Positions 24,316 to 31,838 of a stretch of 32,431 bases of DNA are shown here, piece after piece. The notes under the pieces are model-generated. The model was given only the letters and a program-made list of their open reading frames with translations. It was not told the origin of the DNA and did not search any database. This DNA comes from Balneolaceae bacterium (GTDB lineage Bacteria; Bacteroidota; Rhodothermia; Balneolales; Balneolaceae). Both the position numbers and the translations under genes were made by a program. Location: the NCBI GenBank assembly GCA_003561515.1, contig PWWL01000234.1, forward strand, positions 1-32,431, written 5' to 3'. The stretch's first letter is position 1; each line of letters begins with the position of its first letter.

Positions 24316-25341
24316 ATGACCCCAACCGACAAACGGCATGTTCGCACCTGGTACTGGACCGGCGCCGCACTTGTTTTCCTGATCCTTATCATCGGCGGTA
24401 TTACGCGCCTCACCGGTGCCTGGATGCCGATCTCTGACTGGGGCTCCATAATTGAAACTGTTCCACCGTTTAATGAAATACAGTGGGAAGAGGCTTTCAG
24501 TAAATTTCAGAATTTACCTGAATATCGGCAGATGGATATCAATATTTCGCTTTCAGAATTCAGGTCTATCTATTACCTGGAGTATATCAAGCGATTGGCC
24601 GGACTTTTACTGGGGTTCGTTCTTGTCGTTCCTTTTTTATGGTTCATAATCAAAAAGAAAATTGATTCAAGGCAAAGCGCAAGGGGTCTTATACTGATCG
24701 TACTTTGGGCAGGGCACTTATTTCTAAGCCTTAATATGGTTCAAACAGGCCTGACTAACGTTCTGCAGGTAAATCCATACCGTTATGCAGGCTACATTTT
24801 ACTCACATTTCTGATTTTTAGTTTATGTGTATGGTTCGCAAACGAACTGTACAAAAAAGGGAATAGCCAGATGCCTCCTGAAAGTGGTGAACTGCTGCAC
24901 TGGCTACGGGCTCTTTCGGTAGTGATTGTTTTGCAGGTTCTGTGGGGTGCATTGTTGGTAGGCCATCATGCAAGCCATATCTACAACACCTTCCCGAAAA
25001 TGAACCAGTTCTGGATGCCTCCCGAGCTCTGGATGCTTGAGCCCTGGATATCAAATTTCTTTTACAACATGAGCACCGTGCAGTGGATGCACCGCCTGCT
25101 GGCCACAATCCTGGGCGTGATGGCCATTGTGATGTGGGTGCGCACGCTGCAGATCAGGCCCGGCCGCACCGCAACCCTCTGGATGCTGGCTGTATTTAGC
25201 CTTGTGCTGCTTCAGTATGCCGTAGGCGTGTTTACGCTGGTTTACCACGTGCCGGTCTGGTTGGGGGTCACGCACCAGGCGCTGGCGATGGTGCTGTTTG
25301 GTGTTGTACTGGGCGCAATCCATCATATTTATTACCGCTGA
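24316..25341 (+). CDS. CtaA/COX15-like membrane protein with altered haem ligands
   Basis: A 341-residue protein with about eight helices and the full COX15/CtaA plan. GGITRLTGAWMPISDWGSI corresponds to the family's 'GGxTRLTgSGLSiteW', PPFNEIQWEEAF and the family's P-E-Y follow, and GHHASHIYNTFPKMNQFWMP matches 'rAGlxYNTFPlMdgrwvP'. COX15 makes haem A from haem O and has four conserved His. Both C-half His are present (His259 in QWMHRLLA, His320 in VTHQAL), but both N-half His are replaced: Lys92 in EYIKRLAG (family ExxHR) and Tyr160 in RYAGYI (family RLAxHL). The N-half is where catalysis is placed in CtaA. It is thus unlikely to be an ordinary haem A synthase; a haem-binding electron-transfer or assembly role in the nos locus is possible. 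The gene follows nosY. Confidence 0.75.
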   Translation: MTPTDKRHVRTWYWTGAALVFLILIIGGITRLTGAWMPISDWGSIIETVPPFNEIQWEEAFSKFQNLPEYRQMDINISLSEFRSIYYLEYIKRLAGLLLGFVLVVPFLWFIIKKKIDSRQSARGLILIVLWAGHLFLSLNMVQTGLTNVLQVNPYRYAGYILLTFLIFSLCVWFANELYKKGNSQMPPESGELLHWLRALSVVIVLQVLWGALLVGHHASHIYNTFPKMNQFWMPPELWMLEPWISNFFYNMSTVQWMHRLLATILGVMAIVMWVRTLQIRPGRTATLWMLAVFSLVLLQYAVGVFTLVYHVPVWLGVTHQALAMVLFGVVLGAIHHIYYR

Positions 25342-25355
25342 TTTATTACCGCTGA

Positions 25356-25436
25356 TTACACTGATTTCGCTGATTGTGCTGATGCAGCAGCGCAATCCAT
25401 CAGTGAAATCAGCGAAATCAGCTCAATCAGTGTAAA
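25356..25436. repeat. Imperfect inverted repeat built of CTGATT units
   Basis: The left arm TTACACTGATTTCGCTGATT with GTGCTGATG, and the right arm CATCAGTGAAATCAGCGAAA with TCAGCTCAATCAGTGTAA, pair over most of their length; the right arm has one extra 9-base unit. The arms themselves are made of tandem CTGATTxxx 9-mers. It sits between the CtaA-like gene and the following membrane-protein gene. It could act as a hairpin terminator or be a REP-type repeat common in Bacteroidota. Confidence 0.6.
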
Positions 25437-25438
25437 CA

Positions 25439-26620
25439 ATGAATAATAAGGTTTGGCAACTCTCATTACTAAGTTTCGTTGTAGCCGCGTTTACGGGGTT
25501 TTTGTACCGCTATGGCATGTTCTGGCCGCTGCCTGAGGGGATCGGGTTTGCCAACATCCGCCACGCCCATTCGCACCTGATGTTCTTTAACTGGGCAACC
25601 CCGCCGCTGATGGTATGGATGGCAACGGCAGTGGTGAACGGGAATGAGCAGCGCCTGTCTGCCCGGTTTGGCGCCTGCCTGTACACCATGCTCTTTCTCG
25701 GGTTTCTGTCCTATCCATTTTTCCTGCTCTACGGTTATCACTCCGTACCGATAGGTTCTGCATCGCTGCCTCTGGCGGCCATTATATCGGGACTGGTGAT
25801 GATTACCTGGTACTGGTTCATATGGCTGTACTGGAAAGAGAGGAAAACCACCGGCGACTCACTGCACCTTACCCTTTACGACGGCGCACTTATTGCCCTG
25901 GTCATAAGTTCTCTGGGGGCGTGGGGAGTATCGGTATTCCAGTTTACGGATATCGACAGCCCGCTGGTGTCGTCGGCCATGACCCACTTTTTCCTGGGCG
26001 TGTTTACGGAGGGGTGGGTGGTTATTGGCCTGCTTGGCATGATCTGGCACCGCGCGGGTGAACCCGCACTGCCGTTTGAAGCGTGGTGGCTATGGCTGCC
26101 GCTGCTATTCGGTTCCATGCTGGTATTTCCCTTCAGCCTCGATCGATCCATAATCACCCCGGCAATGCACCTTTCGGCCAATGCCGGACTGATTCTGATC
26201 GGGATCTCCACCGCGCTTCATCTTTGGCTGTTTGTGCGCCGGAAACTGCTGATCGGATTCCTGATGAAAACCGTGGCGGTGCTGATCGGCCTCAAGGTGC
26301 TGTTCCAGCTCATCGCCGTGCTGCCGTTCGGCATATGGCCGGGCGAACACGGCCTTCGGGTGCTTTACCTGCACCTGTTGCTGCTCGGTATCGTATCTCC
26401 CGTTCTGGTGGAGTGGTTCCACCCCAATCGCGAGAGGGCGGCAAAAACGATATTTACGCTTACCATACTTGCAGTCCTGGTTACCCTGCTCTTCATCAGC
26501 GGCTACTGGCCTGCTCAGCTAATGGTGCCCAATGTGTACCACTGGGTGCTGGTCGCCGCATTCCTGCCGGGGGTTCCGGCAGCGTGGCTGCTTGTTAAGG
26601 CCTTTCGCCCGGAAAGCTGA
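25439..26620 (+). CDS. Histidine-rich polytopic membrane protein of the nos locus (unknown function)
   Basis: A 393-residue protein with about 10-12 membrane helices. The most striking element is RHAHSHLMFFNWATPPLM (His42, His44, His46), and further histidines lie in or near helices: AMTHFFLGVFTEGW, TPAMHLSANAGL, LYLHLLLLG and EWFHPNR. This distribution recalls haem-copper or NnrS-like membrane proteins in which paired helix histidines hold metal or haem. No close family assignment can be made from memory. Its location directly after the CtaA-like gene, at the end of the plus-strand nos run, suggests a shared role, for example haem- or copper-linked electron transfer from quinol to periplasmic cytochrome c. 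That is inference. Confidence 0.55.
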   Translation: MNNKVWQLSLLSFVVAAFTGFLYRYGMFWPLPEGIGFANIRHAHSHLMFFNWATPPLMVWMATAVVNGNEQRLSARFGACLYTMLFLGFLSYPFFLLYGYHSVPIGSASLPLAAIISGLVMITWYWFIWLYWKERKTTGDSLHLTLYDGALIALVISSLGAWGVSVFQFTDIDSPLVSSAMTHFFLGVFTEGWVVIGLLGMIWHRAGEPALPFEAWWLWLPLLFGSMLVFPFSLDRSIITPAMHLSANAGLILIGISTALHLWLFVRRKLLIGFLMKTVAVLIGLKVLFQLIAVLPFGIWPGEHGLRVLYLHLLLLGIVSPVLVEWFHPNRERAAKTIFTLTILAVLVTLLFISGYWPAQLMVPNVYHWVLVAAFLPGVPAAWLLVKAFRPES

Positions 26621-26678
26621 TCTGTTTCAGTCAGAAATACAAGATTGTATTAAACAAAGCTCAATAAATCAGTCTGAT

Positions 26679-27728
26679 CTATTCGGGTGAAACCATAATC
26701 TTGACCTGACTCTTGTCTTTCACGAGTACTTCAAACCCTTTCTCAACAACGTCATCGATTTTGATTCTATCCGTTATCATGTCATCTCCGCTAAAATAGC
26801 CCTGCCGCATTAGCTCCATCACTGCCGGATAAATATGCCGGTAAGCTATAATGCCTTTCAGGTTTTTCTCTGTGATGACAATGTCGTTAAAATTGATGGC
26901 TGCACTTTCTTCCCATATACTCACCACAACAATCTCACCTCCGGTACGGGTTGTGTGAATACTTTGCCGGAGCACGTTCTCAATACCGGTCACTTCAAAC
27001 GAAACGTCCACTCCACCGTTGGTCATCTTTTTAATTTCTTCAACAGGGTTTGATTTGGATGAATCAACCACAATTGCACCCATGCCACGGGCTTTTGCCA
27101 TACGAGCTTCCGATACTTCTGATGCATAAATCTTAGATGCCCCGGCAGCTTTTAGTGCGTCAATAACCATTAATCCAATTGGACCTGCACCAAAAACGGC
27201 GGCAGTATCCCCCGCTTTAAAATTGCTTTGGCGAACCGCATGCAGGCTTACAGCTGCAGGCTCAACCAGCGCCCCTTGCTCAAATGAGAGATCATCTGGC
27301 ATTTTATGTGCCATGTGCTCTCCAACAACGGTGTACTCCGAAAACCCTCCGCCACCACCCGACAGGCCATGAAAACCTAGCTGAGGAGATAAGTTGTATT
27401 GATGGTCGATATACTGCCCGTCTTTATTTGGAGCGTAGATGGGCTCAATGGCTACACGGTCTCCCGGTTTGAGTTTTGTAACCTTGTCGCCGATTTCCAC
27501 AACTTCACCCGCAAACTCATGTCCCATTATAATCGGTGCCTTATCACCTGTGATGGGATGGGGCTCATCGACAGGAATAAAAATAGGCCCTGCCAAATAC
27601 TCGTGCAGATCGCTGCCACAAATTCCGCAAGCCTTAACTTTCACTTTTACATTGTGACCCGAAGCTTTGGGTTGTTCCACATCTTCTACTCTAATATCAT
27701 TAGCTTTGTACCATCTTGCTGCTTTCAT
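26679..27728 (-). CDS. Zinc-dependent alcohol dehydrogenase, 2,3-butanediol dehydrogenase-like
   Basis: A 349-residue medium-chain dehydrogenase, closest in memory to Bacillus (R,R)-2,3-butanediol dehydrogenase BdhA. Shared blocks are KACGICGSDLHEYLAGPIFI, IIMGHEFAGEVVEIG, SGGGGGFSEYTVVGEHMAHK and LSFEQGALVEPAAVSLHAVR. Catalytic zinc ligands are Cys34/Cys37, His70-Glu71 and Glu156; the NAD motif is VFGAGPIGLMVI. It oxidises a secondary alcohol or diol with NAD, the reverse reaction reducing acetoin or diacetyl. Oddly, the structural-zinc lobe, normally four Cys (xCGxCxxCxxGxxNxC), reads APNKDGQYIDHQYNLS here, with no cysteine. The gene is divergent from the second Rrf2 regulator, and an AATTAGG inverted repeat stands in the gap. 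Confidence 0.85.
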   Translation of the reverse strand: MKAARWYKANDIRVEDVEQPKASGHNVKVKVKACGICGSDLHEYLAGPIFIPVDEPHPITGDKAPIIMGHEFAGEVVEIGDKVTKLKPGDRVAIEPIYAPNKDGQYIDHQYNLSPQLGFHGLSGGGGGFSEYTVVGEHMAHKMPDDLSFEQGALVEPAAVSLHAVRQSNFKAGDTAAVFGAGPIGLMVIDALKAAGASKIYASEVSEARMAKARGMGAIVVDSSKSNPVEEIKKMTNGGVDVSFEVTGIENVLRQSIHTTRTGGEIVVVSIWEESAAINFNDIVITEKNLKGIIAYRHIYPAVMELMRQGYFSGDDMITDRIKIDDVVEKGFEVLVKDKSQVKIMVSPE

Positions 27729-27989
27729 ATTTTACCTCAATTTTATATTTAACTGTATTAGTTATAAGCTATATACATATAATACAGAGAATTAGGCCAA
27801 CGTTCGATATACGTCCTAATTAAGTTGGTAAAGGCATTTTTCCTGTTTGATTATTAGAAAACAAGAATGAAATCTGGGATTGCTGATACAGCAGTGCATC
27901 CGGAGCTTTAAAAGCTTCAAATTCCCGGTAAGAACGAATCTTTTCTGCGATCACAAAAAATGAGTGCAGCTTAAGGGTAAAACTCCTAT
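27729..27989. other. Divergent promoter region between the dehydrogenase and Rrf2-2
   Basis: No gene is seen. The stretch contains the AATTAGG inverted repeat near the dehydrogenase side (separate entry), a palindrome AGCTTT-a-AAAGCT at 27904-27916, and a segment of AT-rich DNA that would hold promoters for both divergent genes. The Rrf2 operator-like dyad lies at the right edge. Confidence 0.4.
27790..27821. promoter_or_regulatory. Candidate operator upstream of the dehydrogenase gene
   Basis: The inverted repeat AATTAGG ... CCTAATT has 7-base perfect arms and an 18-base spacer that contains ACGT twice. It lies about 60-90 bases upstream of the dehydrogenase start codon on the minus strand, a plausible position for a regulator binding site. 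The regulator is unknown; the arms do not match the TTAAGA dyads next to the Rrf2 genes. Confidence 0.35.
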
Positions 27990-28011
27990 TTTAAGACAAA
28001 AGACTCTTCAT
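27990..28011. promoter_or_regulatory. Candidate Rrf2 operator, second copy
   Basis: This element reads T-TTAAGA-cAAAAGAC-TCTTCAT and aligns without gaps with the perfect dyad at 15691-15712: TTAAGA, then eight bases ending AC, then TCTT. It ends 17 bases before the start codon of the second Rrf2 gene. The dyad is less perfect here (two arm mismatches). Its recurrence before two paralogous regulators and nowhere else that I noticed argues for a real site. Confidence 0.55.
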
Positions 28012-28028
28012 TTAACAAAGTTTCATTC

Positions 28029-28490
28029 ATGCTCTTATCAAAATCGTGTGTTTACGGGCTTCGGGCAACGCTCTACCTTGCATCAAAAGAGAAAGAGGAA
28101 TTTATTCCCATCAAGCGGATGAGCGAGAAGCTCGAAATCTCGTTCCACTTTCTCACAAAAATTCTCCAGCAGCTTACGGCCGATGGCCTGCTCGAGTCGT
28201 TCAAGGGTCCGAACGGCGGCGTGCGCCTGACCAAGGCTCCGCAGAAAATAGCGCTTATAGACGTGGTTCTGGCTATTGACGGACCCAAACTGCTTACCGA
28301 GTGCGCACTGGGTCTGCCGGGTTGCGGACTGAAAAATCCGTGTCCGCTGCACGACAAGTGGGCCGTTACCCGCGACAGCATCCGCGACATGCTGGCCAAT
28401 ACCTCACTTACCGACCTGGCTGAAAAGGGCAAAGCAGAAAACCTCAGGCTTACCGATGACGGGGATTTTGAGGAGCTGCTGAGAGACTGA
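28029..28490 (+). CDS. Rrf2-family Fe-S transcriptional regulator upstream of hemN
   Basis: A 153-residue paralogue of the regulator at 15722-16183, of equal length and alignable throughout. The winged helix shows LSKSCVYGLRATLYLASKEK, ISFHFLTKILQQLTADGLLE and FKGPNGGVRLTK; the cluster loop is ECALGLPGCGLKNPC, again C-x6-C-x5-C, followed by PLHDKWAVTRD. It ends 31 bases before hemN, suggesting an rrf2-hemN operon. It would link haem synthesis under low oxygen to the cellular Fe-S or NO state. Whether the two regulators read the same signal is unknown, but their putative operators are alike. Confidence 0.85.
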   Translation: MLLSKSCVYGLRATLYLASKEKEEFIPIKRMSEKLEISFHFLTKILQQLTADGLLESFKGPNGGVRLTKAPQKIALIDVVLAIDGPKLLTECALGLPGCGLKNPCPLHDKWAVTRDSIRDMLANTSLTDLAEKGKAENLRLTDDGDFEELLRD

Positions 28491-28521
28491 TTTACCGTAT
28501 CCCAAAAAAGGAGTTATGCCT

Positions 28522-29901
28522 ATGAAATTCAGAGAGAAAAGGTTGTTTGAGCTGGTTCAGAAATACAATGTACCCGGTCCGCGCTACACCTCGTATCCAA
28601 CAGCGGTACAGTTCACAGAGGAGTTTGATGATGCTGTCCTGGAGGAGGCACTGGATCTCCGGGCGGAATCGGCAAGGGCGGTGTCGCTCTATTTTCACAT
28701 TCCGTTCTGTTTTTCACTTTGCTGGTATTGCGGATGCACCAAAATAATAACGCGCGACCAAGACCGAGGCGACAGTTACCTCGATTACCTTGCGAAAGAA
28801 GCGGCGCTGGTTGCAAAAAGCCTGCACCCCGGCTCAGCCGCTAAGCAGATTCATTTTGGCGGCGGCACGCCTACGTTTTTAACACCCGCCCAGCTGCGAA
28901 GGTTGGGAGAGATCATCCATCGCTATTTTTCCGTTGATGAAGATGTAGAGTTCAGCGTGGAGATCGATCCGCGGCGCTGCACGGAGGAGCATATCATTGC
29001 ACTTAAAGAGATCGGGGTGAACCGTGCATCGCTGGGTGTTCAGGATACCAATCCCGAAGTTCAGAAGGCAATACGCCGTATTCAACCGTTCGAAATCACG
29101 AGGGAGGTAACCGGATATCTGAGATATCAAGGAATCGAGAAAATCAACTTCGATCTGATCTACGGCCTGCCGCTGCAGACACCATCTACATTTGCCCGCA
29201 CAATTGAGGATGTAACGGCCTTGGACCCCGACCGGTTTGCCATTTACAGTTACGCCCACATCCCGTCCATCATGCCGGCGCAGAAGCTCTTGAACCCGGA
29301 ACAGTTTCCGGCAACCGACGAGAAGCTGAAAATGCTGATGCATGCCATCGGCACACTGCCGGAATACGGGTACAGGTATATCGGTATGGACCACTTCGCA
29401 AAAGAGGATGACGAACTGAGCCTGGCACTCGACAACAGCACGCTTCAGCGGAACTTCCAGGGTTACAGCACCCGCGCAGAGCTGGAGATGATTGCGCTTG
29501 GCATGTCGGGAATTTCGCAGGGTGATGATCTGTACTATCAGAATGAGAAAGATCTTGGCCGGTACTATAAATTTCTGGATGAGGGGAGACTGCCTGTAGC
29601 AAAAGTGCTGCCTTTGACGGATGAAGACAAACTGAGGCGTAAAGTGATTATGCAGATCATGTGTCGCGGAGAGATCCATTTTGAGCAGTTTTACCGGGAG
29701 ACGGGTATCCGTTTTGAAGAGAAATTTTCCGGTGAACTTGAGAGGCTCAGGCCGCTCGAAGAAGACGGGCTGGTGGTGCAACATGTTGGCGGTTTTGATA
29801 TTACAGATACGGGACGGCTGTTTTTACGAAACGTTTCCATGCTGTTTGATGGTTATATAACTGAGGAACAACACAGAACTGCCTATTCGAAGACAGTTTA
29901 G
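28522..29901 (+). CDS. hemN: Oxygen-independent coproporphyrinogen III oxidase (coproporphyrinogen dehydrogenase)
   Basis: A 459-residue radical SAM enzyme that decarboxylates coproporphyrinogen III to protoporphyrinogen IX without oxygen. The N-terminal YNVPGPRYTSYPTAVQF is diagnostic for true HemN, as opposed to HemW. The cluster motif is FCFSLCWYCGC (CxxxCxxC plus the extra Cys), followed by HFGGGTPTFLTPAQLRR, SLGVQDTNPEVQKAIRRIQP and FDLIYGLPLQTPSTFARTI. The C-terminal HemN domain is present. The ATG at 28522 is preferred over the ATG at 28516 because AAGGAG at 28508-28513 lies 8 bases before it. It is likely co-transcribed with the upstream Rrf2 gene. It supplies haem for respiration, including the nos-linked cytochrome, under anoxia. 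Confidence 0.95.
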   Translation: MKFREKRLFELVQKYNVPGPRYTSYPTAVQFTEEFDDAVLEEALDLRAESARAVSLYFHIPFCFSLCWYCGCTKIITRDQDRGDSYLDYLAKEAALVAKSLHPGSAAKQIHFGGGTPTFLTPAQLRRLGEIIHRYFSVDEDVEFSVEIDPRRCTEEHIIALKEIGVNRASLGVQDTNPEVQKAIRRIQPFEITREVTGYLRYQGIEKINFDLIYGLPLQTPSTFARTIEDVTALDPDRFAIYSYAHIPSIMPAQKLLNPEQFPATDEKLKMLMHAIGTLPEYGYRYIGMDHFAKEDDELSLALDNSTLQRNFQGYSTRAELEMIALGMSGISQGDDLYYQNEKDLGRYYKFLDEGRLPVAKVLPLTDEDKLRRKVIMQIMCRGEIHFEQFYRETGIRFEEKFSGELERLRPLEEDGLVVQHVGGFDITDTGRLFLRNVSMLFDGYITEEQHRTAYSKTV

Positions 29902-29970
29902 TTTCGCGGAAATCGGATGCGGCAGTGGCCGGTTTAAGCCCGGTACAAAAGACCACAAATTGAATCCGAT

Positions 29971-30750
29971 ATGCCACGATTACTTCTTATAATAGCACTT
30001 CCGCTGCTTTTAGTCGTGCATTCTGCAGCCCTTGCCCAATCGGGTGACCTCTCTTCCGAAAAGATCAAAGAAATGGTGAAAGAAGCCTCTGAAAAGTTTG
30101 ATAAGGGAGAGGAGGAGGAGAGCCTCGATCTGTTCCTGAAGGTTCTGGAAGCGGATAGTGAGAATTACGATGCGCTCTGGAATACGGCTATTATCTATGC
30201 GCGGATGGGATACCGCCTCGACAGTGAATCGGAGATGGAAGAATATTTTGAAAAAGCCCTGGAATACGCTGAAAAAGCTAAAGAAGTTCATTCAGACAAG
30301 GGGAGATCGTATTATGTGTACGCTGTGGCACTTGGCCGCATGACCGAAGTGATGGGGACCCGCGACCGCATTCGTGCAGCTCACGAAATTGGGAAGAACG
30401 TCAGTAAAGCGGCTGAGCTGGAGCCCGATTATGCCCCGATCTGGCATCTATATGGAGTATGGCATTCAGACGTGGCCAATGTGAGCCGCGCTGAGCGGGC
30501 AGCAGCCCGGCTAGTTTCAGGTGGTCTGCCGGATGGAAGCAATGAGAAGGCTGAAGAGTATCTGAATAAGGCTATTGAGATGGATCAAGAAAGCATCCTG
30601 TTCCGGATGGATTTGGCCCGCCATTTCATCGAAACAGGGGAAGACGACAAGGCCCGTGAAGTGCTTGAAGCCGTTCTCGGAATGGAGCCACGGACAAAAG
30701 ACGATCCCAACAAGCTGAAAGAAGCCGAAGAGCTGTTGGGCGACCTGTAA
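29971..30750 (+). CDS. Exported TPR protein, RMDN-like (tandem copy 1)
   Basis: A 259-residue protein with a Sec signal peptide (MPRLLLIIALPLLLVVHSAA, then LAQ) and tetratricopeptide-type helical repeats. Repeat units include EEEESLDLFLKVLEADSENY, EYFEKALEYAEKAKEVHSDK and EYLNKAIEMDQESILFRMDL. The stretch WHLYGVWHSDVANVSRAERA with the distal FRMDLARHFIETGEDDKARE resembles the core of animal RMDN/FAM82 (regulator of microtubule dynamics) TPR proteins, whose bacterial relatives are of unknown function. It is periplasmic by its signal. The next gene, 15 bases downstream, is a paralogue of identical length. No enzymatic motif was found. Confidence 0.65.
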   Translation: MPRLLLIIALPLLLVVHSAALAQSGDLSSEKIKEMVKEASEKFDKGEEEESLDLFLKVLEADSENYDALWNTAIIYARMGYRLDSESEMEEYFEKALEYAEKAKEVHSDKGRSYYVYAVALGRMTEVMGTRDRIRAAHEIGKNVSKAAELEPDYAPIWHLYGVWHSDVANVSRAERAAARLVSGGLPDGSNEKAEEYLNKAIEMDQESILFRMDLARHFIETGEDDKAREVLEAVLGMEPRTKDDPNKLKEAEELLGDL

Positions 30751-30765
30751 CCTAACCAAGGAATT

Positions 30766-31545
30766 ATGAAACGTATATCATTCTGTATTGTGCCATTGCT
30801 CTGCATCAGTTTGTTGATGACGGGTACCACAAATGCATCTTCAAGTGACGAAATCAAAGAAATGGTGGAAAAAGCCAAACAGAAAGTGGAAGAGATGGAT
30901 GAAGAGCGGGCGCTCGAAATTTTCAACAAGGTTCTGGAGAAAGACCCTGAAAACTATGATGCCCTCTGGAACAAGAGCCTGCTCACCACCAGAAAATACT
31001 ACAGGGAAGATAACGAGGACGTGCAGTTGGAGGGATATGGGAAAGCGCTCGAAATTGCAGAGAAAACGCTTGAGCTCCATCCCGACAAAGGTCATTCACA
31101 CTATGTGTATGCCGTTGCCAAAGGGCGCTATTATGAGTTGGAGGGGACAAGGGATATGATTGAGGCCTCACATGCTATTGGGGAGCATGTGGAGAAGGCT
31201 GCGGAACTGATTCCCGATTATGCCCCGGTATGGCACCTATATGGTGTTTGGCACTCCGATATTGCCAACGCCAACCGGGCTGAACGGGCTGCTGCAAGGC
31301 TTTTATCGGAAGGGCTGCCCGATGATGCTGAAGAGGATAAAGCCGAAAAATACCTTAAAAAGGCGATAGACATGATGCCGGAAAGCATCCTGTTCCGGGT
31401 GGATCTCGCAAAGCACTACCGGGATATCGGCAAGGAGGATAAGGCCATTGAAGTTCTGGAAGAAGCCTCAACCATGGAAGTAACCATGATGGACGACGAT
31501 GACAAAAAAGAAGAAGCGAAAGAGCTGCTTGAAGAACTGAGGTGA
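30766..31545 (+). CDS. Exported TPR protein, RMDN-like (tandem copy 2)
   Basis: Also 259 residues, alignable end to end with the preceding gene; the central block WHLYGVWHSDIANANRAERA differs at only a few positions from copy 1. The signal peptide is MKRISFCIVPLLCISLLMTG, with no clear lipobox. Repeat units include EERALEIFNKVLEKDPENYD and EVLEEASTMEVTMMDDDDKK, the C-terminus being strongly acidic. It follows copy 1 after 15 bases, so the pair is one transcription unit produced by tandem duplication. The role is unknown; TPR proteins typically act as scaffolds, here probably in the periplasm. Confidence 0.65.
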   Translation: MKRISFCIVPLLCISLLMTGTTNASSSDEIKEMVEKAKQKVEEMDEERALEIFNKVLEKDPENYDALWNKSLLTTRKYYREDNEDVQLEGYGKALEIAEKTLELHPDKGHSHYVYAVAKGRYYELEGTRDMIEASHAIGEHVEKAAELIPDYAPVWHLYGVWHSDIANANRAERAAARLLSEGLPDDAEEDKAEKYLKKAIDMMPESILFRVDLAKHYRDIGKEDKAIEVLEEASTMEVTMMDDDDKKEEAKELLEELR

Positions 31546-31599
31546 TCTTTGATTGAAGATAATCGATTACCCGATCTCTGATTTGTCTCTGAAACGGTA

Positions 31600-31710
31600 C
31601 TGTTTCTCGCTGAGTCACGCAGATTACCCGAAGAGTTGCGCTGATTATTAAACTCAGCGCAAATCTGCGAAAAACTCTGCGGACCTCTGCGAGAATCCGG
31701 ATAAAATTGA
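31600..31710. repeat. Imperfect inverted repeat after the TPR pair
   Basis: The left arm CGCAGATT ... TTGCGCTGA (31619-31645, interrupted by an insertion) faces the right arm TCAGCGCAAATCTGCG (31654-31669). Flanking segments, TCTCGCTGAGTCACG and ACTCTGCGGACCTCTGCGAG, continue the theme. This 'CTCAGCGCAAATCTGCG' type of repeat is, from memory, common between Bacteroidota genes. It may end the transcript of the TPR operon. No gene lies between 31546 and 31770. Confidence 0.55.
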
Positions 31711-31838
31711 TTTGTTGAATACGAAGAATCAGGCGTATACATTCAACTCATAATCAATCAAATATTATTCATGAACCTGACCTCATTATTGCAAACAGAC
31801 ACCGAAAAACCACTATTCTGATCCGGTTCCTTGTCGGT

